From Prosapia bicincta (taxonomy: Eukaryota > Arthropoda > Insecta > Hemiptera > Cercopidae), in contig JBAIZL010000003.1 of NCBI GenBank assembly GCA_036971475.1, forward strand, positions 106,008,443 through 106,072,442: 64,000 bases of DNA, in the 5' to 3' direction. Position numbers and translations under genes: made by a program. The first letter of the stretch is position 1, and each line of letters opens with the position of its first letter. This document shows, piece by piece, positions 11,752 through 24,029 of the stretch. Under the pieces are notes generated by a model. It was not told the DNA's origin, searched no databases, and worked only from the letters and a program-made list of their open reading frames with translations.

Positions 11752-13853
11752 CTAGTGTCATCCGTTCTGATAACCTAACCATATACTCATAACTTGTGTC
11801 ATCCGTTCTGATAACCTAACCATATACTCATAACTTGTGTCTTCCGTTCTGATAACCTAACCATATACACATAACTTGTGTCATCCGTTCTGATAACCTA
11901 ACCATATACTCATAACTTGTGTCATCCGTTCTGATAACCTAACCATATACTCATAGCTTGTGTCATCCGTTCTGATAACCTAACCATATACTCATAACTT
12001 GTGTCATCCGTTCTGATAACCTAACCATATACTCATAACTTGTGTCATCCGTTCTGATAACCTAACCATATACTCATAACTTGTGTCATCCGTTCTGATA
12101 ACCTAACCATATACTCATAACTTGTGTCATCCGTTCTGATAACCTAACCATATACTCATAACTTGTGTCATCCGTTCTGATAACCTAACCATATACTCAT
12201 AACTTGTGTCATCCGTTCTGATAACCTAACCATATACTCATAAATTGTGTCATCCGTTCTGATAACCTAACCATATACTCATAACTTGTGTCATCCGTTC
12301 TGATAACCTAACCATATACTCATAACTTGAGTCATCCGTTCTGATAACCTAACCATATACTCATAACTTGTGTCATCCGTTCTGATAACCTAACCATATA
12401 CTCATAAATTGTGTCATCCGTTCTGATAACCTAACCATATACTCATAACTTGTGTCATCCGTTCTGATAACCTAACCATATACTCATAACTTGTGTCATC
12501 CGTTCTGATAACCTAACCATATACTCATAAATTGTGTCATCCGTTCTGATAACCTAACCATATACTCATAACTTGTGTCATCCGTTCTGATAACCTAACC
12601 ATATACTCATAACTTGAGTGATCCGTTCTGATAACCTAACCATATACTCATAACTTGTGTCATCCGTTCTGATAACCTAACCATATACTCATAACTTGTG
12701 TCATCCGTTCTGATAACCTAACCATATACTCATAACTTGTCATCTTCCGTTCTGATAACCTAACCATATACTCATAACTTGTGTCATCCGTTCTGATAAC
12801 CTAACCATATACTCATAACTTGTGTCATCCGTTCTGATAACCTAACCATATACTCATAACTTGAGTCATCCGTTCTGATAACCTAACCATATACTCATAA
12901 CTTGTGTCATCCGTTCTGATAACCTAACCATATACTCATAAATTGTGTCATCCGTTCTGATAACCTAACCATATACTCATAACTTGTGTCATCCGTTCTG
13001 ATAACCTAACCATATACTCATAACTTGTGTCATCCGTTCTGATAACCTAACCATATACTCATAAATTGTGTCATCCGTTCTGATAACCTAACCATATACT
13101 CATAACTTGTGTCATCCGTTCTGATAACCTAACCATATACTCATAACTTGAGTCATCCGTTCTGATAACCTAACCATATACTCATAACTTGTGTCATCCG
13201 TTCTGATAACCTAACCATATACTCATAACTTGTGTCATCCGTTCTGATAACCTAACCATATACTCATAACTTGTCATCTTCCGTTCTGATAACCTAACCA
13301 TATACTCATAACTTGTGTCATCCGTTCTGATAACCTAACCATATACTCATAACTTGTGTCATCCGTTCTGATAACCTAACCATATACTCATAACTTGTGT
13401 CATCCGTTCTGATAACCTAACCATATACTCATAACTTGTGTCATCCGTTCTGATAACCTAACCATATACTCATAACTTGTGTCATCCGTTCTGATAACCT
13501 AACCATATACTCATAACTTGTGTCATCCGTTCTGATAACCTAACCATATACTCATAACTTGTGTCATCCGTTCTGATAACCTAACCATATACTCATAACT
13601 TGTGTCATCCGTTCTGATAACCTAACCATATACTCATAACTTGTGTCATCCGTTCTGATAACCTAACCATATACTCATAACTTGTGTCATCCGTTCTGAT
13701 AACCTAACCATATACTCATAACTTGTGTCATCCGTTCTGATAACCTAACCATATACACATAACTTGTGTCATCCGTTCTGATAACCTAACCATATACTCA
13801 TAACTTGTGTCATCCGTTCTGATAACTTAACCATATACACATAACTTGTAACT
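11752..13853. repeat. 41-bp satellite array, about 51 monomers
   Basis: Head-to-tail 41-bp monomer containing CCGTTCTGATAACCTAACCA and TACTCATAACTTGTGTCAT, very homogeneous. Marker variants (cttgag, cataaatt, and a 42-bp monomer with cttgtcatcttcc) recur with a period of exactly 534 bp: 12321/12855, 12403/12937, 12608/13142 and 12731/13265. This indicates duplication of a 13-monomer block (12 x 41 + 42). The array ends degenerate at both edges. No spacers and no coding sequence. Confidence 0.95.
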
Positions 13854-13989
13854 GGAGACATAACAATATAGGTTATAGAATACAAACAGTCTGCATAACG
13901 AGGCTTGGCCATCTTGATTCTTAATACCTTAGGATACCACGTGTGATATTTTTTTAAACTTATGGCCTACTTTGTAGGCTTAATACCGG

Positions 13990-14105
13990 CTCCGTGTCGT
14001 CTTAATAGTTTCCGTGTCTTCTCCCTTTTCGTCTTCTTCTTCGTCTTCATCAGCGTCAATTTCAACTTCTTAGTTTTTCATCATTCTCGTCTTTTTTCAG
14101 TTCTT
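13990..14105 (+). repeat. Decayed TTC/TCG triplet repeat
   Basis: Pyrimidine-rich stretch ('gtcttcttcttcgtcttcat') leading into the rpt-S copy. It probably shares its origin with the pyrimidine-rich block on the far side of that copy. Confidence 0.5.
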
Positions 14106-14530
14106 TCTATTGGTTCACACTCCCTCATATATATTCTGTTCAAATTTTCAATCGTTAATAAAATACTTTTAATGCATTCACTCAAGTTTAAATACTTTTT
14201 TTTAACTTCTAATGGAGACACTTGATGTGATTATATTTTTTTTTTAATATTAAATAATTAATTAAATGTATTTAACAATTTTAGTTTTATTTTGGAGAAA
14301 AACGTTTTACAATAGGTGTAACGTATGCAATTTAGGTATTTCGTACCATTTGGCCTAAAATAACTGGTAGTATATAATTCCATAAGACAGCTGATTTTAT
14401 GTTATATGTTACGTGCTAGAACATGTAACTCATGGGTTATGTCACTTTATTTATATTTCTGGTAATTATCTCACAAAATGTAACTAAATTTAACTAAAGT
14501 TAATTCTTTTTTGTTACCTAAGTAGGATTA
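14105..14530 (+). mobile_element. rpt-S, copy 2
   Basis: Contains the inverted 'gcattcactcaag...cttctaatggagacacttga' pair, 'ggtgtaacgtatgcaattta' and the terminal 'acctaagtaggat' block. It sits inside decayed pyrimidine-rich repeat DNA. Confidence 0.7.
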
Positions 14531-14534
14531 TATT

Positions 14535-14890
14535 TTTTAATAAATTGTTTACCTTACTTGTTTATCATTTTCTTCGTCCTATTTATTATTGTTTTAAATC
14601 TTCGTTTTCAACATCATAAACGTGTTTTCTTCTTTATTTTAATTCCGTAATACTCACTTTCTCCATCTTCTCTTCCCTCCTATTTTATTTCTTCGTCTTC
14701 TAATTTTCCTTGTTAAACTTCTCCATTATTTTTTTCCATCGTCTACATCATTATCTGCCTCTACATCTTATTCTTCTCATTACCTTACATTTCTACATTT
14801 TTGTTAACAGCTTCTTCTTTTATTAATCTTTATCCGTCTTTTCGTAATGTTAATCGTCATCTTCATCTCCTTATTTTGCTTGTTATTGAT
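14535..14890 (+). repeat. Degenerate polypyrimidine block
   Basis: T/C-rich on the plus strand with recurrent CTTC, TCTTC and CGTCTTC words over 350 bp. It looks like an old CTT-type microsatellite split by the rpt-S insertion. Confidence 0.5.
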
Positions 14891-15889
14891 TACTAGCTAG
14901 TATGTATGTAGTTCTCGTGGAATTTATCACAGATTCCTGGTAAACTCGTTAACGAAATCTTTTTCAAATTTCAACAATAATATAAACATTACTTCTTATT
15001 TTCATAAAGTCCTATTTAGAAACGAAACTTTCCAGCATCTCATCTACAAATGTAAACAATACGCGCATGCCCCGATCATTTTTTTTATGTAAATTTTAGA
15101 AAATTTTCCGTAGTAAATCACCATGAACCAGAATTAAAAATTCTCTCTTTAATTTCAAAAAGTAAAAGTTCACTAATTTTCATTAATTTCTGTTGAATGG
15201 AAAGAATGTTTTAGTACTCAATGGCACTGCACAATATGGCGAATTCCCGCCATGTAGTTACTGTTACTTACGTATGATGTATTAGTTATACGCCTATAGA
15301 TTCGTAGAAATCATTTCATACTTACCAAAAAACTGATAATATCTGTGAAATCACAGATTGTTTCTTACATATGTAATGAAAGGTGAGACGACACTGTTGC
15401 TTGGGTCGACCCTAAATTATAAAAAGTGTAAATGAATAATGTAATAATTATCATAGAAACAAAGAAAAAATAAGAGCAAATATTTCTATATTTTCTTCTT
15501 TAATGCACTTTAAAATCCTGTCGTAAACATTATGCTTAAAACCGATCCTATTTCCTGCTCTGGCCGTTTGCTGGATAGCTCTCCAACTTTAAATGTATTT
15601 ACTTGCATCGGGCCATTTATCTCTTTGAGAAACAATGCAATGGTTTACGTGGACACACGATCTACGTAAGTTTAAGTTTAAAGTAATTCCAGTTTAAACT
15701 TAATTCTTTATATTCTTAATGCGTACCATCATTTGTTTGTTGTTTGTCTCTTTAAGATGCATTATATTAAAGAAGAACTTATTCCGTATCGGTCAAATGT
15801 AACTAACGAAAAATTTCAATTTTTTTATACTCGCTCTTAGAAAATATACTGAGGTTATTCTGATACCACAGTCTAAGTGTTTGGTATGG
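14891..15889. other. Unannotated segment
   Basis: No gene or clear repeat seen. Confidence 0.35.
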
Positions 15890-16325
15890 TTTATCCATCT
15901 ACTAGTTCATACTCTCCTTATATATCTCGTTCAAAGTTTCAATCGTTATTATAATACTTTTCATTTAACCAGTTCAAATACATTTTTTTTATTTATAGTG
16001 GTTGACACTTGATATTATTACAGTTTTTTCAAACAAACATTAATGCATTAATTACATTTAATAATGAAGTCATTTTAGTTCTATATGGGAGAAATACTTT
16101 TTACAGTAGGGGCAAAGTATGCAATATACCTACTTGGCAAACGTAACATATGATTTCATAAAACATCTGTGATTTTATGTAAAAGGTTATGTGCCTTAAC
16201 AGCTGTTTTAACACATAGGTTATATTACTTTATTTATATTATTTGTAGTTGTCTAATTAAAAAGTAAATAAAATTTTAAAAATTGTGTTTTGACCTTAGT
16301 AGGAATTACCTTTAAATAGTTTTTT
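15890..16325 (+). mobile_element. rpt-S, copy 3
   Basis: Nearly full copy from 'ttcatactctccttatatat' to 'accttagtaggaatt'. It keeps 'ggggcaaagtatgcaatata' and 'ttatgtgccttaacagctg'. No coding sequence. Confidence 0.75.
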
Positions 16326-16517
16326 TTTATATTACTTGTATACAATATTAGATATTGGTTTTGTAAGATTCTCTATAATTTAAAACAAAATCAAATATAC
16401 TCTGTTTTTATAGGTTTAAAAGGAATTGAATATTAAGAGCATTTTCACTAATCGATATAATATTATCTCGTATTCTAATCTTATCTAATTACTAACAATT
16501 TAGTATGTATTACTCAC

Positions 16518-16625
16518 TTACTACGTAGCTCTACAGCCCGGGGGTGGGCCTTGGCTTCCCTAACAATGTCCTGCCATATACCTCCGTCTTCAGGCTTCCG
16601 TTTTCATGCTGTAACGCAGAGTATC
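16518..16625 (-). pseudogene. 3' end of a LINE ORF, decayed
   Basis: Minus strand reads IWQDIVREAKAHP, matching the C-terminal tail seen at 308-403. An in-frame stop lies upstream and the end is altered, so it is a dead fragment. It runs into ACTACGTAG triplet-like sequence. Confidence 0.55.
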
Positions 16626-16629
16626 CTTA

Positions 16630-17220
16630 TATTTTCCTCATGTTTCCGTAGTCATCGTCTACTTGTTAAAAAAACAAGAATGGATAAAACAATTAGACTC
16701 TTAGCTTGATAAAGGATGAATAATATAAGCAAAAAGATTGGTATCAGCATAAATGAGATAAAATGTATTATTATAAATAATTGAATTATTGTTAAAATTA
16801 TTGCGATTTTTATCGCTTCCATACCCTATACAAAGCAATTTTCAATTCAAAAAGCCTGTTTAACCAAACTGCTGTGTGTTGTCAAGTATAATTGCCAAGG
16901 AAAGACAACGGCGTATTGTTCTGCCCTCAAGAGACTTGAACAATACAACTCTACAGGTGGTATTCTGTTCTCTTTGTCTATGGAAAGTATGTTATTAATT
17001 TTACGCTAAGGAAAACGTGTCACCAAATAAAGAAACAATGCATATAATTGAATATGTTTGCAGATTGAAATTATGTATTGTTTTTATTTAATTAATAAAT
17101 TTCAGGAATAAATTTATGGAATAACTATTTTAAAACGTTTGGTGATAAATATGTAATAAATAAAATCATTGGCATTACAGATTATAAAAATGCATTTATG
17201 AAATAAATCTATTATAAAAA

Positions 17221-17268
<48 letters not shown>

Positions 17269-17984
17269 CTTTAAAGAATTAAATTATTTTTAAAATTAGA
17301 AATTTAGATTCTTTATTTTAAAAAATTACAACCTATTTTCATAACAGGTCGCCATCAGCAACAGTGTTAATATAACATTGTATATTAGAATTATATTAAA
17401 TTATACATATTTTTCGGTAACCTATATTTTTCTACTTAACATTCTGTTTGTATTTCAAACTGAAAAGTATTCAAAGTTTGTGAACATTTTAATCTAAAAA
17501 TATTTTGTATATAATAAAATTATCTGCCTAAACAATGAAACCATTTTACAATAATAGTTTTTCTTTGTTATACGTATTTCAGCTTTGCTTAACGTTTGAA
17601 GCTAATTAAACTGAAGACGTCTTATTTCTGTTGTATTGTGGTGTTATGCTTAATATATTAGGCCAAGTAAAAAAAGGTACTGAAACCATTTACGTGTCTG
17701 GATAGATGTGTGTGGACTCGCGCTTCCATTTTTTGTTTGGTTTTGTGATTATGTGTATAAAATATTGAAAAATACGTCTTTTAATTCCTTTACAAATAAA
17801 ACAAAATCAACCAAAATCATCCCCCTTGAATATTTTAAGAAGTTTCAACAGCACTTAATTGTATAAAAACACGTGCAATTTACATTGCACTATTTATTCG
17901 TTTTTAAAAATCTTTTTTTTTTTAGAAAGTGATAATTTACGACAGAAACATTGTTACAATAAAAATATTGAAAAGAACCCCAAT
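16630..17984. other. AT-rich segment with a TA tract
   Basis: A (TA)n run at about 17224-17265 is the only defined feature. No gene found. Confidence 0.4.
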
Positions 17985-18225
17985 ACCATAAAAAATAATA
18001 AAAAAAATAATAAAACAAGTTATTTAGGATTAAACCCTTATGTACATTTCGATGACCATGTCATTATCAACATGAGTTCTTTCCAATATTTTCGTTGTAA
18101 TATATTGTACCACTGTGCTTTTGATATTGTGTACCAAAACATTGTGTTCAGAGTTTGCCTACATAGATTGCCTACAATATGCTTACATGGAAATAATTGT
18201 CTGGTTCGAATATTTTTTTAACTAT
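17985..18225 (-). mobile_element. PLE-type end fragment, family 4 related
   Basis: Contains a decayed hammerhead at 18035-18080. It also holds a stretch ('gtaatatattgtaccactgt', 'tgatattgtgta') shared with 48550-48620, which likewise lies beside a hammerhead-like motif. Confidence 0.45.
18035..18080 (-). ncRNA. Decayed hammerhead-like motif, family 4
   Basis: Minus strand: GAAA, palindromic AUGUACAU and H17 A are intact, and AGGGUU follows the cleavage site. The core is UUGAUAA (C3 to U, G8 to A) and stem II is damaged, so no activity is expected. Confidence 0.45.
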
Positions 18226-18359
18226 GATATTTTACAAATTATTACGCGAATCTATAACATTATTTAAGGTTCAACTTTATTACAAATATTTTTTTTTTGT
18301 AAAAGTGGTTAAATGTAATTATTTCTACCATAAAGATTATTTCAAAAATTACCCTACGT

Positions 18360-18361
<2 letters not shown>

Positions 18362-18425
<64 letters not shown>
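18362..18425. repeat. (TA)n tract
   Basis: TA run abutting the left end of the pogo-type MITE. Confidence 0.9.
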
Positions 18426-18427
<2 letters not shown>

Positions 18428-18431
18428 AACA

Positions 18432-19337
18432 CAGTAAACTCCCGATTATCCGTGGGCGGATTAACAGGTTTGCGGATTATCCGGGGTCTGCCATTGTTTT
18501 ACAAATATCCAATTTTTATTCCAATCAGATTCATGTGTTTAAATTTCCAAACGGTGAATTACGATGTAAATAAATATAAGGCTTAATAGAAGTTAAGATG
18601 AAGAGAATAGATATGTAAATATGTACGTAATAATTTTTACATTGAAAGGAAAGCATCCCGACGCGGGCCAGCGAAATAAAAGAGGCGAGCAGACTACTGT
18701 ATATAAGAGACAATGACAAAATGCTTGGACGCCCGAAAACATAATGTGTATATAATTTGTACATAAGATTGTAAACAAATGTCAGTTAATCTCGGCTATA
18801 AATAGTCTAAGACGTGACATATGCATTATCCATGTCTGTCATATACATTATCGATCTTTATGGCTTTGTGACACACGTGACACAACTAGACACTGTGCGA
18901 CAAAATGGTTCTCAAGAAACTTAGATCGCACATTAAAGCTAAATCAATGCTCACAAAAAACACAGATGAAAGTGACAGATTTTTTGTTGAGAAGTGAAAG
19001 TATTATGTGTAAAGGAAATTATATATGTACATACATACTTACTTTTGACATATACTTATGTACATATTGTAAATAGTTAGACACATAAATGTGCATGTTA
19101 TAATCCGTCAAATAAATCGACATTTTAAATGATTTTCTGTATTTATTTTATTTCTGTATTATCCTCTGAATATTATTTGTGAATTTCATTAATCGGGGTC
19201 ATTATTTGTGTAACTTATGGTATAATAATCGATTATCGATCGTTTTGCGTATTTTTTGTTCATAGCGGATTATCCGGGGAATCCGTTATCCGGCGTTGCC
19301 AGCCCACCCTATTCCACGGATAATCGGGAGTTTACTG
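18432..19337 (+). mobile_element. Pogo/Tigger-type MITE, copy 1 (906 bp)
   Basis: Terminal inverted repeats of at least 20 bp begin CAGTAAACTCCCGATTATCC. Subterminal repeats of GGATTATCCGGGG type lie at both ends. The right end is followed by TA; the left flank is CA, a likely mutated TA duplication. The TIR start and TA target are typical of pogo/Tigger elements of the Tc1/mariner superfamily. The 0.9-kb interior has no transposase domain; small frames such as 18531-18764 are unrelated to DDE proteins. A second copy, about 90% identical by eye, lies inverted at 37990-38857. Confidence 0.8.
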
Positions 19338-19741
19338 TATATATATATATATATATACACACATAATGTTTCATTACTTAAAGGCTACATTCTGAAGGTT
19401 CTAAAGAACCACTGTTTCCGTAAACATTTAAAATAATTTATAAACTTACAAAACATCGTCGATTTATATAGAACATCAGAAAATACATTTAAGGAGCTCT
19501 TTCTAGTTTTTATTTTCATATAATTTACCCTTTAACCGACACAGAGAACTTTAAAGGAAAGATTGAAAGAAAACAGCTTGTGCATTAGCGCAAGTGTATT
19601 TAAACCCGATTTGGCAACACATTCAAATTGCCATAAATCATTTTGCATATTATAAAATATCACGACAATATTTTCAACAAGTAAACAGGAAAGTCCAAAT
19701 GAAATTAGAGTCATTATGAAACGAAAAAACGAAATTTTTAA
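19338..19741. other. Short (TA)n and unannotated sequence
   Basis: Short TA and CA run right of the MITE, then sequence with no recognised feature. Confidence 0.4.
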
Positions 19742-20600
19742 TTATTTGAATAAGTAGCCTAATTCACGTAATATATAATGTGTGCAGCATTGGTGTTCGG
19801 CGTCCATAAGTTCACCACCACACAGCAGACACTCCGGGGTTGGTAGCACATGAATGCGGTGGAGGTGCGCAGCAAGGTAATCATGACCGGTCTTCAATCT
19901 GAAAGCTGCAACGCTAACAGATCGGGGCAAGTTTTAGTTAATTGGTCTCTCCGTCAGACGACTTTCCCACCGTTTTCCTGCTGAGAGTTCCCTAAATCGA
20001 CCGTGATTCCATTTTTTGGTGGACGTTTTTATTAGGGACATGGAGGAATGTAGTAAACTCAGATGCTCGGGCTGAGGAGGCCTTTTCCGTACTTGACTAG
20101 TTGATCAACCTTTTCATTGCCAGTGATGTTTACATACTCGGGATTCACTGGAAATTAAATACCCACCCGGCATTTATGAGAGCATTTTGTTTTCATCTAC
20201 ATTCTATGGTTCTACTAAAGTCAGTCTGTGAGTTCCCAGAGAGGTTCAAGATGGCGGTCTTGGAGTCAACAAGAAAAACGAACCTTTCCCGAGCAGTCAG
20301 TTTCTAAAGTTCAATTCCTGCAGCATATATGGCAGCTACCTCATCGTCGTAATTGCTAAGGCAGGCCTCGACAGCAGAAAGTCCCTCAAAATATATGCAG
20401 TATACAGCACCTGTTTCGCCTGAGGTATGGATGATCCATCAGTGTAAATTTGGAGCCATTCTGGTGCAGGGTATTTTTCATTGATTGTTTGGAGGGCTGT
20501 ACTTCTAAGCTCCTGATTTGAAGCTGCATGCTTCGGCAAGGAATATTACTAAAATCGGTAGAAAAAGAAAATGTAAAAAGGAAATGCAAAGGCGAAAATA
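19742..20600 (-). pseudogene. Fossil LINE 3' region: RNase H plus C-terminal tail
   Basis: On the minus strand from 20539 downwards a fragment reads PEWLQIYTDGS, the first RNase H motif with its catalytic Asp. Further on, a short stretch fits the second half of RNase H (FLVDSKTAILNLSG, then in shifted frames sequence like GNEKVDQLVK). From 19930 a fragment reads RLKTGHDYLAAHLHRIHVLP and ends in PECLLCGGELMDAEH, the zinc-finger-like tail of arthropod LINE polyproteins. Frameshifts and stops separate the parts. It is a different, much older family from the intact LINE at 31862: the tail motif differs and no reverse transcriptase remains. Confidence 0.7.
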
Positions 20601-21009
20601 CATTGACTCTTTATCCAGAATAATAGTTTCATAATACTACTGGCATTCAGATTATTTAGATTGAACTAATCAAACTGGTTCTGTCTTAGCACATTGCAAT
20701 GCAAAATGGTGCATAAATACCTCGTGCAAATAGAAAACTATTGCTGGAACATGCTGCCCTTCTTTACATTTCTAGTTTATTTTTACAAAATCTAGTTTAT
20801 TTTTACTCATGATGTAGTTAGATCCCATCCTACATAAAAAAACCGTTTAATTTCAATCGTCATAAAACTTGGCCGATTGGTAAAATAAACGAATTTGTAT
20901 TGTTATTGTTTTATTAACATTTTAAACGTAACCCGCTTAGAGTATTTTTATAGCGTAATAATTTCTTTTAAATCCTGGCTGAAATTGGTTGGATATTCTC
21001 TTGGGCAGT

Positions 21010-21013
<4 letters not shown>

Positions 21014-21075
<62 letters not shown>
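21014..21075. repeat. (TA)n tract
   Basis: Pure TA run; no element end recognised beside it. Confidence 0.9.
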
Positions 21076-21077
<2 letters not shown>

Positions 21078-21539
21078 CCAGAACTGCTTTCGCATCACAA
21101 TCATTCCCGGAGAACCCTTGACGGCTTGAATAAACATATTTCTAATGTTCTTTTGTCATTGGGATATTGTAACCGACCCAAGTATCGTCTGCGGTTACAA
21201 ACGGGGGCTGAAAACATGGTTGCTATCTCTGTAAACTGGTCAGACATTGTTCGCACATTTCCAATATGATTCGTCTATGTACCGGAATTCATCTAGTAGG
21301 TAATATTTCCATCTATAATTTCACAATGATTTATCCATCTATAATTTCACGCCCGATTTAATGATTATACCTACAGCTTCCAAAATTCTTTCAAACTCAT
21401 TTTGTCAGTACCCATGATCTTTCGCAATAATTTCTAATAATGTTTTTTTTATTTGATACTTACACTCAACTTCTATAGCCAACAAAACATGTAGCCATTT
21501 AGTTCGAAAATAACCTAAAAATATCAACTATTTTTAATT

Positions 21540-21653
21540 AAAAATATTGGATTATTATTTCAAACATAACTGTATTAACATCAAGTGTCATCCACTACAA
21601 GTTAGGTCAAATTTCTTTGAACTTGATAGGACGAACAAAGAGTATTTTGTTAA
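21540..21653 (-). mobile_element. rpt-S fragment, left part of a split copy
   Basis: Reads 'attaacatcaagtgtcatcc', 'actacaag', 'tttgaacttgatagga' and 'agtattttgttaa'. It continues at 22314 with 'ttaacgattgaaatttg' after a 660-bp insertion. Confidence 0.65.
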
Positions 21654-22313
21654 CACTGGAGTGCTCGCGTGGAATTTTTGGAACACGAGTACACGCGTGG
21701 CTACTATTGCAGTATATTTTGTGTTGTTTTCCTACGTATGTTGATTAGCTAATAACTTTATATTATGGTCAATGGTTTTAAAGAAGTATAAAACGTTTCT
21801 ATAAACAATAACAATTTATTTTATAAAGAAATATTACTAACATTTTTACTCCAAAAAGTAACACCTTTTGCAATAAAATTAAAAATATCTGTTATGAGAT
21901 ATAAATCTTTCATTTTATATTTCAAAAACATAAAAACAGTTGAGAAAAAACATTACAATGATATTGGAATTTATATATACAACCAAAAACATAAAAACAG
22001 TTATCACGAAAGTACTCGCGTGGACTACAATAGTAGGCCACGCTAATATAAAAACTTATAAATAATCAATACGCTCACGTTGACTAATACCACTGCACTG
22101 AAGTGATCTAGTGACAATGGGGGGGGGGGGGTAAGGTTAAAGACAGACTCCGGGTAGTGGAATGTTGTCAACCCACTGAAACTTAATAGGCCAACACCCC
22201 TGGACTACAATAGTAGACCACGCGAGCACTCCATGGTTTTAACGACTGAAAATTATATATATATACACACACCCCTGGACTACAATAGTAGACTACGCGA
22301 GCACTCCAGGGTA
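21654..22313. mobile_element. TTAA-flanked (piggyBac-like) MITE, 660 bp
   Basis: Flanked by TTAA at 21650-21653 and 22314-22317. Ends are inverted: CACTGGAGTGCTCGCGTGG on the left and the complement of CTACGCGAGCACTCCAGGGT on the right, sharing GGAGTGCTCGCGT. Target TTAA and short G/C-rich TIRs are typical of piggyBac-like elements. The interior (a G12 run near 22110, repeats of 'ggactacaatagtag') has no transposase. The host repeat rpt-S continues across the site in other copies, as 'ttaacgatagaaaatttg' at about 10600, which gives a paralogous empty site. Confidence 0.7.
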
Positions 22314-22328
22314 TTAACGATTGAAATT

Positions 22329-22345
<17 letters not shown>
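22194..22345. repeat. Tandem duplication of MITE right end plus flank
   Basis: A block of about 76 bp, 'cacccctggactacaatag...gcgagcactcca' followed by TTAACGA.TGAAA and TA/CA repeats, occurs twice in a row. The duplication includes the TTAA and host flank, so it arose after insertion. Confidence 0.7.

Positions 22346-22402
<57 letters not shown>
22331..22402. repeat. (TA)n tract
   Basis: TA run, left boundary of the PLE-type units at 22403-22745. Confidence 0.9.
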
Positions 22403-22408
<6 letters not shown>

Positions 22409-22577
22409 TCGCAATATGTATTCTTGTGTATTAATAAATAACTAAGTCAAAATACAAATAAAAGAATTATAACTGAATTTACAATTCAATATTTATTTAT
22501 TTATTATTATTTTATTATTTATTCAATAAGATTTATTTCAATTCAATTATAATTCTTGTATTTGTATTTTGACTTAG

Positions 22578-22617
<40 letters not shown>

Positions 22618-22745
22618 AACAAAAGTCTAAATACAAATACAAGAATTATAATTGAATTTACAATTATAATTGTAAATTCAATTATAATTCTTATATTTGT
22701 ATTTATACTTTTGTTCTTTATTAATACACAAGAAAACATACTGCG
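22403..22745. mobile_element. Two PLE-type inverted end units around (TA)n
   Basis: Unit 1 (22403-22578) and unit 2 (22613-22745) each consist of inverted arms made of the PLE end sequence ('cgcaatatgtattcttgtgt', 'gtcaaaatacaaata', 'gaattataattgaatttac') with almost nothing between the arms. They are separated by a TA run (22579-22612). Neither keeps a hammerhead or coding sequence. Confidence 0.6.
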
Positions 22746-22769
22746 ATATTTATATATATATATAAATAC

Positions 22770-22880
22770 ATAGCTTACAGTATTAGCAGTAACTTAACTA
22801 TGGTTATTTAATAAGAAGTAGCTAACATAAAATTTTCTTTGTTGAACTAAGTAAGAACAGACTTTACATTTTATTTTCTA
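22770..22880 (+). mobile_element. rpt-S terminal fragment
   Basis: Only the end block is present ('taagaagtagctaacataaa', 'tttgttgaactaagtaag'). Confidence 0.5.
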
Positions 22881-24029
22881 AATTACTTGTTTGATGATTG
22901 ATAATTTTAGGGTTTATATATTTACAAACGTAAAGAACATTGTCAAAGTTTGGTTGGTTTAACTGTAATTTCTTGTATTACGTGAATAAAAAAAGTTTGC
23001 ATAATTTATTTAGTAATAAATAACGATTTGTTTAGGGTGGTTTTAATGTTAACAATATTTGCAAAGATATTTGCAATGTGATAATATAAAATCATCCAAT
23101 TTAAATAAATTGTTATAATTCCAAATCGTTCGTCTTTTTCTTAGAATAAATTCAATACGTTTATATTGAACGTCGATTGGAAAAGGGCTCGTTCAAGGAA
23201 TAAATAACGACACCAAAAGACAAGGAAGTGGCGAACTCGTTCTCGACGCGTGAGAAAGAAAATTAATTTGCAAAAAAGTTTTCCTTGATACTTTTTTTAT
23301 TCACTTCCTCATTGTGTCCGGGTTGAAAACGTGGTTGTGCATGCGAAATTATTTTCTTGCTTTGTTCGTCGTTTGCAAATAAATATTTTTAGATTGTGAG
23401 ATTTAACTGTTCAGATCAAGTGACCTTTACAGTTTTGGAGATTGCATTTACAAAACCCTACTTGAATATTTCTTTTAAATAATTTGACTAAAATAATTAA
23501 AACACATCACGTAGGATAAGATAGTAGAAATTGTTTCCTATAAGATGTAGTACACTGTAGAATGGTGTACTAATGGTACTAAAAAATACAACATACCCTG
23601 TAGACAACAATAACACTTTAATAACCCTGAATAAAATTTTGTTACTAAGCAACTATTCTCAGAAAAAAATCATTTTATTCTGTTTTTCATTGTCTTTCAT
23701 TGTCTATAGATAGTTGTCAACTGGAAATGTACATAAGATTGAAAAATACATATGATATTATGATTAGAAGATGTCTTGTGCTATTTCAGTTGTATATATT
23801 ACAAATTCATTACGCTCGAATTACCGAAATCTCTGATTACACCGAAATACGTATCTGTGCAATAGACAGGAGTTTAATTGAACCCTAAAATACTACTATA
23901 ATTAAAAATGCACAAACTACGTTTATTGAGCTTTATTGATTACATAAATTTATGTTGCTTTGGTATTCATTGTTTATCGTGGTTGGTACATTTTCTTTTT
24001 GGAAAAAGTGGGTATGTGTCTTCTGCGTT
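22881..24029. other. Unannotated segment
   Basis: No gene or repeat recognised. The frame at 23700-23888 is featureless, and the plus-strand frame at 23908-24279 is largely antisense to the transposase remnant to its right. Confidence 0.35.

Noticed and set aside
11752..13853. Regular direct repeats resembling a CRISPR array
   Set aside because: Units abut without unique spacers, there are no cas genes and the DNA is clearly eukaryotic; it is a satellite.
18531..18778. Frames inside the pogo-type MITE as a possible transposase
   Set aside because: No helix-turn-helix or DDE residues, and the second MITE copy does not keep the same frames.
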